From positions 1 to 5,411 of the forward strand of contig JBCCAR010000066.1 in the NCBI GenBank assembly GCA_039814715.1: a stretch of DNA of 5,411 nucleotides, read 5' to 3'. Made by a program: the position numbers and the translations under genes. Source of the DNA: CAKZYD01 sp039814715. Lineage in GTDB: Bacteria; Pseudomonadota; Alphaproteobacteria; Sphingomonadales; CAKZYD01. Numbering within the stretch: position 1 is the stretch's first letter; every line of letters begins with the position of its first letter. Of the stretch, positions 1-5,385 are shown piece by piece. The notes under the pieces were generated by a model, which saw only the letters and a list, made by a program, of their open reading frames with translations, was not told the origin of the DNA and did no database searches.

Positions 1-704
1 GGCTTGAGATGCGACAGGCTTTTTAAGCGCTCAGGCTCGTCCATCACAATCATAGTGCCGTCATAATCAATGACTTGGCGCGGGGCAGCATAGTAGAGCG
101 GCGCCAGTTCAATTTCTTTGGCAATGATGTAGGCCCACAAGTCTGCTTCAGTCCAGTTCGACAAGGGGAAAGCGCGCAGGCTGCTTCCGGGGCTGCGGCG
201 CCAGTTATAGCTGTTCCATAGCTCAGGACGCTGGCTCTTTGGTTCCCAGCTATGGTCTGCGCTGCGCACGGAGACAACGCGTTCTTTCGCGCGTGAGGCT
301 TCTTCATCGCGGCGGGCACCGCCAAAAATGACGTCATATTTGCCATCATCAAGAGCCTGTTTCAGCGCGTCGGTGCGCATCACAGTGGTATATGTGTCGG
401 CATGGTCAATGGGGTTGAGCCCCATTTCGCGGCCTGTTTCATTGGCATGTACGCGCAGCTCAAAGCCATGCTTATCTGCAAAGTCATCGCGGAACTGAAG
501 CAGATCTTTAAATTCCCAGGTTGAATCGACATGCAGCAGCGGCATCGGCGGCTTGGATGGATAGAAGGCGCGCACGGCTAAATGCGCTAGAACCGTCGAG
601 TCTTTCCCGGCAGAAAACAGCAGGACTGGGTTTTCTGCTTCTGTGACGCCATCGCGAATAATGTGAATAGCTTCGCTCTCTAGCGCATCGAGATAACTAG
701 ACAT
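1..704 (-). CDS. cysD: Sulfate adenylyltransferase subunit 2 (CysD), 3' end cut by window edge
   Basis: CysD is the catalytic subunit of the bacterial ATP sulfurylase. With the GTPase CysN it makes adenosine 5'-phosphosulfate from ATP and sulfate in the cytoplasm, the first step of sulfate assimilation and of PAPS supply. The 234 visible residues carry the N-type ATP pyrophosphatase PP-motif SAGKDS (31-36), then PLLHVDSTWEFKD (55-67), FGGARRDEEASRAKERV (127-143), SQRPELWNSYN (157-167) and FPLSNWTEADLW (179-190), all in family order. Full-length CysD is about 300 residues, so roughly 65-70 are missing to the left, where cysN or cysNC would be expected. The E. coli PP-motif is SIGKDS; the Ala variant keeps the phosphate-binding Gly, Lys, Asp and Ser. 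The ATG at 702-704 is preceded by GAGGA 11 bases upstream. A NodP-type copy dedicated to sulfation cannot be excluded from the fragment alone. Confidence 0.95.
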   Translation of the reverse strand, partial: MSSYLDALESEAIHIIRDGVTEAENPVLLFSAGKDSTVLAHLAVRAFYPSKPPMPLLHVDSTWEFKDLLQFRDDFADKHGFELRVHANETGREMGLNPIDHADTYTTVMRTDALKQALDDGKYDVIFGGARRDEEASRAKERVVSVRSADHSWEPKSQRPELWNSYNWRRSPGSSLRAFPLSNWTEADLWAYIIAKEIELAPLYYAAPRQVIDYDGTMIVMDEPERLKSLSHLK

Positions 705-901
705 GGACACTGATATCCTCTTTGAAAGTCTATATGAGGCACGCCTTTAAAGCGGTTGGCCTCCGCCGCAAAGCGACAAAATGCATGCTGCCTTAAAGTT
801 CACCTAACCTGTAAATATCAATCATCCGTGAACGAAGGGTTTTTTGTGGTGACGCCGTATGAAGGGGAGTGACTTCTTTTTTGCTGTAAGGACGCGCCAT
901 T
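705..901. promoter_or_regulatory. Divergent intergenic region between cysD and the DUF1800 gene
   Basis: This 197-base gap separates two genes transcribed away from each other, so it should hold both promoters. I could not find a convincing -35/-10 pair or a sigma-54 element on either strand. The ribosome binding site for the plus-strand gene is AAGGA at 888-892, nine bases before the ATG at 902. A TAA in frame with that gene at 887-889 fixes its start downstream of this point. A short dyad AGGC-AC-GCCT (737-746) lies about 30 bases upstream of cysD; its role is unknown. Confidence 0.4.
716..720 (-). promoter_or_regulatory. Ribosome binding site of cysD
   Basis: On the minus strand GAGGA lies 11 bases before the cysD ATG at 702-704. 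The spacing is slightly long, but it is the only purine-rich block there and it supports this start. Confidence 0.5.
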
Positions 902-2257
902 ATGTCGATTGCAAGCGCAGTTGCCGTCCACCGTTTTGGCCTTGGTCCCCAGGCCGGGGAGATTGCCGCGGCCGATGACCCCATGGTTTGGCTGGATGCG
1001 CAAATAACCTCCAAAGCCGCCTTGATTGATGCATCAAACCTGCCGAGCAGCAAAACTGCGCTCGACACATTTACTACCCTGCGCGAACATCGCAAGTCTC
1101 TAAGGTCGGGCAATGCCAGCGCGAAGGCGGTATCGGCCCTTGAAGGCGTGATTGAAACCCAGCGCGGCGCGCTGCGCAAAGAGGTTCAGACGCGCATGGC
1201 CCATTCAGTGACCACGCCCGCGCCATTTGCAGACCGCTGGGCACGGTTTTGGTCCAACCACTTTACCGTTGCAGCCACACGGGCGGAAACCATTGGGCTC
1301 GCTGGCCCCTATGAGCGCGAAGCCATTCGCCCCCATGTCTTTGGCCGCTTTGCAGATTTATTGAAAGCAGCCGTCCTCCACCCCGGGATGCTCCTTTATT
1401 TGGACAATCACCGCTCGGTTGGCCCATCGACGCGTATTGCTAGCCGGCGCGGCCTAGGCCTGAATGAAAATCTGGCGCGCGAAGTGCTTGAGCTGCACAC
1501 CCTTGGTGTGAACGGTGGCTATGGTCAAAGCGATGTGGAGAGCCTGGCAAAGGCATTGACGGGCTGGATGCCGTTTGCGCCGCGCGTGCTGCGCACATCT
1601 GTGACTGGGAGCGGTATGTTCGTCTCGCCTGCGCATGAGCCTGGGCCCAAAAGCTTGCTTGGCAAACGCTATCCCAGTGATGGTCAAGACCAGGCCAAAG
1701 CCATGCTGGCCGATCTGGCAAGGCATCCTGCAACAGCCGCGCACGTTGCGCGGAAGCTGGCGCAGCATTTTCTGGCCGATGAGCCGCCTAAGGCTGCTGT
1801 CGATGCCTTGTCGAAAAGCTTTCGCGGTAGCGGCGGTAATCTAAGCGCTTTGGCCCGCACTGTTGTGCGTTTAGAGGGCGCGTTTGAAGCCCCGCTGCGA
1901 AAGGTTAAAACACCTGAGGAGCTGATGATTGCCTCTGCGCGGATGCTTGGTCAGCGCGCTGTCTTTGGCCAAGCCAAACGCGCCATCGAGGGTTTTGCCC
2001 AGCGTCCCTTTGGCGCTCCCTCTCCAGCCGGTTGGCCTGACACGGCCGAGGCTTGGCTGTCGCCAGACGCGCTGCAAAAACGCATTGATTGGGCGGGGAA
2101 TGTGGCCAAGCGGGCGCGCCAGCGGCCAGACGCTTTTGTTGAGGATGCTTTGGGGCCATTGGCAGATCTAGCCCTCTTGACGGCTATAGCGCGCGCAGAA
2201 AGTCCGGCACAGGGGTTAACGTTAGCGCTCATGAGCCCGCAGTTTCAAAGGAGATAG
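902..2257 (+). CDS. DUF1800 family protein
   Basis: A 451-residue member of the DUF1800 family, which has no established biochemical function. Family landmarks are present in order: HRFGLGP near the N-terminus (10-16), DRWARFWSNHFTV (111-123), GPYEREAIRPHVFGRF (135-150), MLLYLDN (163-169), the strongly conserved NENLAREVLELHTLGV (188-203) followed by ALTGW (218-222), KTPEELMIASARMLG (336-350), PAGWPD (375-380) and the typical ending FQRR (448-451). No signal peptide or membrane segment is seen, and the length is within, though towards the short end of, the family range. The ATG has AAGGA nine bases upstream and an in-frame stop just before it, so the start is firm. The DUF1501 gene begins four bases after its stop; these two families are commonly paired, which suggests a joint role, perhaps with the DUF1501 partner at the envelope. 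That role is inference. Confidence 0.93.
   Translation: MSIASAVAVHRFGLGPQAGEIAAADDPMVWLDAQITSKAALIDASNLPSSKTALDTFTTLREHRKSLRSGNASAKAVSALEGVIETQRGALRKEVQTRMAHSVTTPAPFADRWARFWSNHFTVAATRAETIGLAGPYEREAIRPHVFGRFADLLKAAVLHPGMLLYLDNHRSVGPSTRIASRRGLGLNENLAREVLELHTLGVNGGYGQSDVESLAKALTGWMPFAPRVLRTSVTGSGMFVSPAHEPGPKSLLGKRYPSDGQDQAKAMLADLARHPATAAHVARKLAQHFLADEPPKAAVDALSKSFRGSGGNLSALARTVVRLEGAFEAPLRKVKTPEELMIASARMLGQRAVFGQAKRAIEGFAQRPFGAPSPAGWPDTAEAWLSPDALQKRIDWAGNVAKRARQRPDAFVEDALGPLADLALLTAIARAESPAQGLTLALMSPQFQRR
2247..2254 (+). promoter_or_regulatory. Ribosome binding site of the DUF1501 gene, inside the DUF1800 reading frame
   Basis: AAAGGAGA is a near-perfect Shine-Dalgarno sequence eight bases before the ATG at 2262. 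It is also the coding sequence for the last residues of the DUF1800 protein (CAA AGG AGA, Gln-Arg-Arg), immediately before its TAG stop. The arrangement implies translational coupling of the two genes. Confidence 0.85.
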
Positions 2258-2261
2258 AAAG

Positions 2262-3392
2262 ATGCTTCTGACACGGCGCATTTTTACAACTGGGCTTGGC
2301 GCAGCGACATTGGTAAGCGGCGCGGCGGCAGGCCAGGCGGGCGCGGATACGCCAAAGCTCGTTCTGATTCTGCTGCGCGGCGCCATGGATGGTTTGACGG
2401 CGCTGCCAAAGTTGGATGACCGCCATATCCAAGGCCATCGCCAGAAGCTCATTCCGCAAGGCGCGCTTCCCCTCACCGATGGATTTGCAGCGCACCCGAA
2501 GCTGGCAAACTGGCATGGCTGGTTTAAAGCAGGCGAGGCCGCTTTCGTGCACGCCGTTGCCGGGCCTTACCGCGAGCGGTCTCACTTTAAAGCGCAAGAC
2601 TTGCTGGAGACGGGCGCGCAAACCCTGCCGGGCCGGGAAGGCTGGCTTAACCGCTTGCTGCAGCAGCGGCCGGATTTGTCCGCGCTCTCCATCGGCCCAG
2701 CGACGCCTATGATTTTACAAGGCAAAGCGGCAGCCTCTAGCTGGTCTCCAGCGGTCCTAGCGCCAGCCAATGACGATACCTTGATGCGCCTTGAAGGGCT
2801 GTATGCCTCCGACGCGCTTTTTGCTGGTGCTCTTGCACAAGCGCTAGAAACCAATGCTGTCGCTGGCGATATGGGAATGGCCAAACGCGGCGGCGGCGCG
2901 CTTGGAGCGATCACAGCGCAAATGGAAGGGGCGGGTCGTTTGCTGGCGAAAGCAGGCGGACCTGATATTGCCGTCATCGATATTGATGGCTGGGACACCC
3001 ATAGCGCCCAAATGGGCCGCCTGGGCCGGATGCTTGAGGGTCTTGATACAGGCCTTGGCACGCTTAAGGCCGCCATGGGTGCCCAATGGGGCAATGCGGC
3101 CATCGCGATTGTGAGCGAATTTGGCCGTACGGTGCGCGAAAATGGTGGCGGCGGAACCGACCATGGCACAGCAGGCGTTGCCCTGCTGGCCGGGGGCAAA
3201 ATCAAATCTGGACAGCATGGTGATTGGCCAGGCCTTGCCCCGGGAGCCCTTTATGAAGGCCGCGACCTTTATCCCGCAAATGATATGAATGACATGTTTG
3301 CAGGGTTGTTAGCTGGATTATACGGCGTGTCACGTACGGATCTGCGGGCTATTTTCCCGGCTGCGCCAACGCCGATGCTGCAATTGGTTTAA
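2262..3392 (+). CDS. DUF1501 family protein with Tat signal peptide
   Basis: A 376-residue DUF1501 protein. The family is related by fold to the alkaline phosphatase/sulfatase superfamily, but its reaction is not established. The N-terminus TRRIFTTGLGAATLVSG (4-20) has the twin arginine, the Phe two residues later and the hydrophobic stretch of a Tat signal, with cleavage likely near AAAGQAGA (21-28), so the protein is probably exported folded to the periplasm. Family motifs follow in order: LLRGAMDGL (37-45), RSHFKAQDLLETG (106-118), GWDTHSAQMG (243-252), SEFGRTVRENG (285-295), GTDHG (298-302) and NDMFAGLL (343-350). The Asp and His residues in WDTH and GTDHG are candidate metal ligands, by analogy only. 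It is the second gene of an operon with the DUF1800 gene, four bases apart, and is followed by a hairpin. Confidence 0.93.
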   Translation: MLLTRRIFTTGLGAATLVSGAAAGQAGADTPKLVLILLRGAMDGLTALPKLDDRHIQGHRQKLIPQGALPLTDGFAAHPKLANWHGWFKAGEAAFVHAVAGPYRERSHFKAQDLLETGAQTLPGREGWLNRLLQQRPDLSALSIGPATPMILQGKAAASSWSPAVLAPANDDTLMRLEGLYASDALFAGALAQALETNAVAGDMGMAKRGGGALGAITAQMEGAGRLLAKAGGPDIAVIDIDGWDTHSAQMGRLGRMLEGLDTGLGTLKAAMGAQWGNAAIAIVSEFGRTVRENGGGGTDHGTAGVALLAGGKIKSGQHGDWPGLAPGALYEGRDLYPANDMNDMFAGLLAGLYGVSRTDLRAIFPAAPTPMLQLV

Positions 3393-3407
3393 CGCCCGAA
3401 ATCCATC

Positions 3408-3428
3408 GCCCTGAACGTGATTCAGGGC
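3408..3428 (+). terminator. Hairpin after the DUF1501 gene, probable terminator
   Basis: GCCCTGAA (3408-3415) and TTCAGGGC (3421-3428) form a perfect 8-base stem with a 5-base loop, starting 15 bases after the DUF1501 stop. The following bases, CTCCTTCATG, are pyrimidine-rich but not a true T-run, so it may terminate weakly or mainly protect the 3' end of the mRNA. Confidence 0.5.
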
Positions 3429-3455
3429 CTCCTTCATGACACCACTCAACAAGAA

Positions 3456-3480
3456 GCCGCGCGGCACAAGACCGCGCGGC
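3456..3480 (-). terminator. Rho-independent terminator of the outer-membrane protein gene
   Basis: A perfect 9-base GC stem, GCCGCGCGG (3456-3464) against CCGCGCGGC (3472-3480), with a 7-base loop, lies 16 bases after the stop of the minus-strand gene. Read on the minus strand it is followed by TTCTTGTT, a reasonable T-rich tail. On the plus strand the tail is poorer, so the main direction is minus; it may also back up termination of the convergent operon. Confidence 0.75.
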
Positions 3481-3496
3481 CATCTTAGGGTTTGTC

Positions 3497-4312
3497 TTAG
3501 AAGCTCATACCGACATTGAGCTTGTAGAAGTCACCAGTGCCACCGCTTTGGACATCTGCGCCAGCGGTAAAGCGCGCAAAGAAGCCCTTGGGCAAGGCAA
3601 ATTGCACATAGCCGCCCAGCCATTGGTAGACGGTTGAGCCAGAGGCGCCTGGGGCGTTGTTGCGGCTGTTGTCCAGGATTTCATAGTGAACCCCGCCTGA
3701 GACAATGCTGGTGAACTTATAGCCCGCATTGGCCCAGAGATGCAGGAAGTCGAGCGCACGGTCATCGCCGCGGTTGCGCAGGGCTGCATAATAGCCGCTA
3801 TACCACTCTGCTTCGAACTGGTCGTCGCTATAGTTGATGGTCAAGCTTGGCACGATACCATCTGCGAAATTCGCGCCGGTTGATGCGCCAGTTTCACCTT
3901 CGTTAAAGACGCCGCCCGATAGCAATGAGCCGTTGGTGATGCCTAGCTGCGGTTTCACCAAGAGGTTGCCGTCCAGCAGGTGCAAGTTCACACCGACGCC
4001 AAACTCCGTCCACAGGTCATCGCCGCTGTTGCCTTGGCCAAGGCCAAAAGCAGGTTTGGTCCACAAGATGCCGTAGAAAGAGAAATCCATATTATCACTC
4101 ACGGGGACAAGACCGTTGAATGCTGGATAAAACCCAAAAAAGGAATCCTGATTCATCGTGACTGTAAAGGACGTCTCACGTTCTTCTTCAGCAGGGCCAT
4201 AAAGGTCCTCTTGTGCAAGAGTAGGAGATGAAAATGCAGAAAATGCAACTAACGTTGAAATTAAAGTTAGAGTTTGCTTGGTAGAATTATTACCACATAC
4301 GCATTTGAACAT
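3497..4312 (-). CDS. Secreted, probable outer-membrane beta-barrel protein of unknown function
   Basis: A 271-residue protein with a Sec signal peptide: a Lys at residue 12, a hydrophobic core TLTLISTLVAFSAF (14-27) and probable cleavage after SPTLA (29-33). The mature part has many short alternating hydrophobic/polar stretches rich in Gly, Tyr, Phe and Trp, such as MDFSFYGILWTKPAFG (75-90), WTEFGVGVNLHLLDG (101-115), YVQFALPKGFFARFTAGADV (235-254) and FYKLNVGMSF at the end. The terminal Phe is the usual outer-membrane beta-barrel assembly signal. The SFTVTMNQDSFFGFYPAFNG region (48-67) resembles what I recall of the family DUF6733, but this is unverified. Mature size of about 238 residues would suit a barrel of 10-12 strands. 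AGGAG (4320-4324) lies seven bases before the ATG. The signal peptide begins MFKCVCGNNS, with two cysteines, which is unusual. It is transcribed alone, divergently from the PEP-CTERM gene. Confidence 0.8.
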   Translation of the reverse strand: MFKCVCGNNSTKQTLTLISTLVAFSAFSSPTLAQEDLYGPAEEERETSFTVTMNQDSFFGFYPAFNGLVPVSDNMDFSFYGILWTKPAFGLGQGNSGDDLWTEFGVGVNLHLLDGNLLVKPQLGITNGSLLSGGVFNEGETGASTGANFADGIVPSLTINYSDDQFEAEWYSGYYAALRNRGDDRALDFLHLWANAGYKFTSIVSGGVHYEILDNSRNNAPGASGSTVYQWLGGYVQFALPKGFFARFTAGADVQSGGTGDFYKLNVGMSF

Positions 4313-4426
4313 GGGGGTGCTCCTGAGATTTTGTTCATGACAAGTCTCACCTCAGAGCAGGGTTTGCGGATATTCATTGCACAATCTTCGCTGCGCTTTT
4401 CTTTTCAGTCCTTAAGCACCTAGCGC

Positions 4427-4455
4427 GGCTTTATAATAAGAAAAGCCAATTTTTT
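4427..4455 (+). terminator. Terminator-like hairpin without an obvious gene to end
   Basis: GGCTTT (4427-4432) pairs with AAAGCC (4442-4447) across a 9-base AT loop, followed on the plus strand by AATTTTTTG. The form is that of a short Rho-independent terminator, but the nearest plus-strand gene upstream ends at 3392. It could insulate the PEP-CTERM promoter, end a short unannotated transcript, or be a chance match in AT-rich DNA; the 6-base stem is weak. Confidence 0.3.
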
Positions 4456-4482
4456 GATAGTTTTTGCAATGCAATATATTTT

Positions 4483-4509
4483 GTGCAGGCGCGAAGCCTT
4501 GCGTGCAGG
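4483..4509 (+). repeat. Direct repeat GTGCAGG, 20 bases apart; candidate activator site
   Basis: GTGCAGG occurs at 4483-4489 and 4503-4509, start to start 20 bases, about two helical turns. TGCAGG recurs at 4537-4542. The pair sits about 130-160 bases upstream of the predicted sigma-54 transcription start, the usual range for enhancer-binding protein sites. The function is inferred from position only. Confidence 0.3.
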
Positions 4510-4584
4510 GGGCGTGGGTTTTTATGCGATCGGCACTGCAGGCCAGAGTCGGCATTTTTTACAAGTCATATCCGTAACAAGAGT

Positions 4585-4597
4585 TAACCATATGATT
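4585..4597 (-). promoter_or_regulatory. IHF-like site
   Basis: On the minus strand AATCATATGGTTA matches the IHF consensus WATCAANNNNTTR at all but one defined position. It lies at about -44 to -56 relative to the predicted start, between promoter and candidate activator repeats, where IHF typically bends DNA at sigma-54 promoters. The consensus is loose and the DNA AT-rich, so a chance match is possible. Confidence 0.3.
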
Positions 4598-4614
4598 TCA
4601 CTAGTGTTCCTTTT

Positions 4615-4630
4615 TGGCACAGTCTTTGCA
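4615..4630 (+). promoter_or_regulatory. Sigma-54 (RpoN) -24/-12 promoter of the PEP-CTERM gene
   Basis: TGGCAC (4615-4620), five bases, then TTGCA (4626-4630): both invariant dinucleotides are present, GG at 4616-4617 and GC at 4628-4629, with the required ten bases between them, and the flanking bases also fit the consensus TGGCACG-N4-TTGCW apart from A for G after TGGCAC. Transcription would start near 4641, giving a 28-base leader. Sigma-54 control of PEP-CTERM genes through the PrsK/PrsR system is known in other proteobacteria. Such a promoter needs an ATP-dependent activator, which is not encoded in this window. Confidence 0.75.
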
Positions 4631-4632
4631 TA

Positions 4633-4653
4633 TTTGAACACCGTTCAAAGAAC
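4633..4653 (+). promoter_or_regulatory. Operator-like dyad over the predicted transcription start
   Basis: TTTGAAC-ACC-GTTCAAA (4633-4649) is a perfect inverted repeat with 7-base arms and a 3-base centre, centred at 4641, the start predicted from the sigma-54 element. A third half-site, GAAC at 4650-4653, again follows after three bases, so GAAC, GTTC and GAAC alternate every seven bases. This is a plausible binding site for a dimeric regulator, probably a repressor given its position; the protein is unknown. Confidence 0.45.
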
Positions 4654-4656
4654 AAG

Positions 4657-4662
4657 TAGGGG
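4657..4662 (+). promoter_or_regulatory. Ribosome binding site of the PEP-CTERM gene
   Basis: TAGGGG ends six bases before the ATG at 4669. It favours this ATG over the in-frame ATG at 4678. Confidence 0.6.
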
Positions 4663-4668
4663 CAACAC

Positions 4669-5385
4669 ATGAGATATATGATTTCGGGGGCGGCAACTGT
4701 TGCGGCTTCATTTCTAATAACGACATCCGCCTATGCACTGGTGGTTGGGGAAGCCGACGGCACCAATACTTTCCCTTTTAATAGCGTAGGCGACGGCGCT
4801 GCGACGTTTTATCAACAGGTTTATGATGCTGATGTGTTCCCAGGCACAGTTGACATCAGCTCTATCACGTTCTTCAGCACGAGCCCTGGCAACACCTATC
4901 GTGAAGGGACGTACACATTCACCTTGTCAACGTCCATAAATCCCGTGAATGGGCTTTCTATTGCCAATCCGGCGAGCAATGTTGGGGCGGACGCGCTTTT
5001 GTTTGCAGAGCTTGATCTCTCTGGCGCGACTGGGGACTTGCTTTTGATCAGTGCGGGGACCGGCGGTGGAAGCAGTTTCACCTATGACCCAACGCTTGGC
5101 GATTTGTTGGTGGACATCTCTATCACAAACATCGGGTTTGAAGGTGCGGGTAGTTTTGTTGCCGATACCGACTCGTTGGTGTTCAGCCGGTCACATAATT
5201 TTGGTACTGGCTTTCAGGGCTTTGGTCTGCAGACCGAGTTTGGGTTTGGCGCCGTTACACCGCCAGCACCGCCTCCTACTCCAGCACCACCGCCGCCACC
5301 GCCAACGGGAATATCTGAGCCGGCCTCTTTGGCATTGCTGGGCACCGGCCTTGCTTTGCTGGCCCGCAAACGCCGTCGTCGCTAA
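4669..5385 (+). CDS. PEP-CTERM sorting domain-containing secreted protein
   Basis: A 238-residue exported protein, probably a target of an exosortase. The N-terminus has a Sec signal peptide, MRYMISGAATVAASFLITTSAYA, with cleavage likely after residue 23. The body (24-195) is acidic, rich in Gly, Ser, Thr and aromatic residues, cysteine-free and probably a beta-sandwich; FYQQVYDADVFPG (47-59), ISSITFFS (63-70), YTFTLSTSINPVNGLS (82-97), GDLLVDISITNI (144-155) and SRSHNFGTGFQGFGLQTEFG (173-192) resemble a recurrent class of PEP-CTERM proteins. A proline-rich linker (197-213) leads to the sorting signal SEPASLALLGTGLALLARKRRRR (216-238, the signal broken here into motif SEPAS, hydrophobic helix, Arg cluster). 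Exosortase cleaves such signals in the inner membrane during export, and targets often end up in extracellular polymer or biofilm matrix. The specific role is unknown. No exosortase gene is in the window; a sigma-54 promoter precedes the gene. Confidence 0.9.
   Translation: MRYMISGAATVAASFLITTSAYALVVGEADGTNTFPFNSVGDGAATFYQQVYDADVFPGTVDISSITFFSTSPGNTYREGTYTFTLSTSINPVNGLSIANPASNVGADALLFAELDLSGATGDLLLISAGTGGGSSFTYDPTLGDLLVDISITNIGFEGAGSFVADTDSLVFSRSHNFGTGFQGFGLQTEFGFGAVTPPAPPPTPAPPPPPPTGISEPASLALLGTGLALLARKRRRR
5257..5307 (+). repeat. Proline-rich linker of the PEP-CTERM protein
   Basis: Residues 197-213 are almost only Pro with a few Thr and Ala, ending in six consecutive prolines (207-212). 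The mixed CCG/CCA/CCT codons make a low-complexity CCN tract. It probably acts as a rigid spacer between the folded domain and the membrane-embedded sorting helix. Confidence 0.8.
5314..5382 (+). other. PEP-CTERM (exosortase) sorting signal
   Basis: Residues 216-238 form the tripartite C-terminal signal: a SEPAS motif (216-220) in the place of Pro-Glu-Pro, a hydrophobic helix LALLGTGLALLA (221-232), and the basic tail RKRRRR (233-238). The Glu-Pro pair is kept; Ser replaces the first Pro. The architecture and the Gly in the helix are typical of the family. Confidence 0.88.

Larger units (their letters stand above)
4313..4668. promoter_or_regulatory. 356-base divergent regulatory region
   Basis: AT-rich gap between the minus-strand outer-membrane protein gene and the PEP-CTERM gene. 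From left to right it holds the ribosome binding site of the minus gene (4320-4324), a terminator-like hairpin (4427-4447), a direct repeat (4483-4509), an IHF-like site (4585-4597), a sigma-54 promoter (4615-4630), a dyad over the predicted start (4633-4653) and the ribosome binding site TAGGGG (4657-4662). I found no convincing sigma-70 promoter for the minus-strand gene. A reading frame from a TTG at 4454 crosses these elements and is not considered a gene. Confidence 0.7.

Noticed and set aside
1..704. PAPS reductase (CysH) as an alternative for the partial gene
   Set aside because: CysH shares the PP-motif fold, but the FGGARRDEEASRAKER and QRPELWNSYN segments are specific to CysD.
793..1179. 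Minus-strand 128-codon frame extending into the cysD/DUF1800 gap
   Set aside because: Mostly antisense to the start of the DUF1800 gene, with no recognisable product and no supporting context.
2582..3205. Minus-strand 207-codon frame
   Set aside because: It lies entirely antisense to the DUF1501 gene, whose family motifs are clear. Its Pro/Ser/Ala/Arg-rich composition is that of a shadow frame in GC-rich DNA.
4542..4560. GCC-AGAGTC-GGC followed by ATTTTTT as a terminator
   Set aside because: Only three base pairs in the stem, too weak to support a call.
4636..4653. GAAC/GTTC half-sites as a LexA (SOS) box
   Set aside because: The alphaproteobacterial LexA site is a direct repeat GTTC-N7-GTTC and the Gram-positive type is GAAC-N4-GTTC. 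Here the half-sites are three bases apart and inverted, so neither fits.
4454..4672. Plus-strand 72-codon frame with a TTG start whose stop overlaps the PEP-CTERM start codon (ATGA)
   Set aside because: There is no ribosome binding site before the TTG, the product resembles nothing, and the frame runs through the sigma-54 element and the dyad. The ATGA overlap is probably chance.
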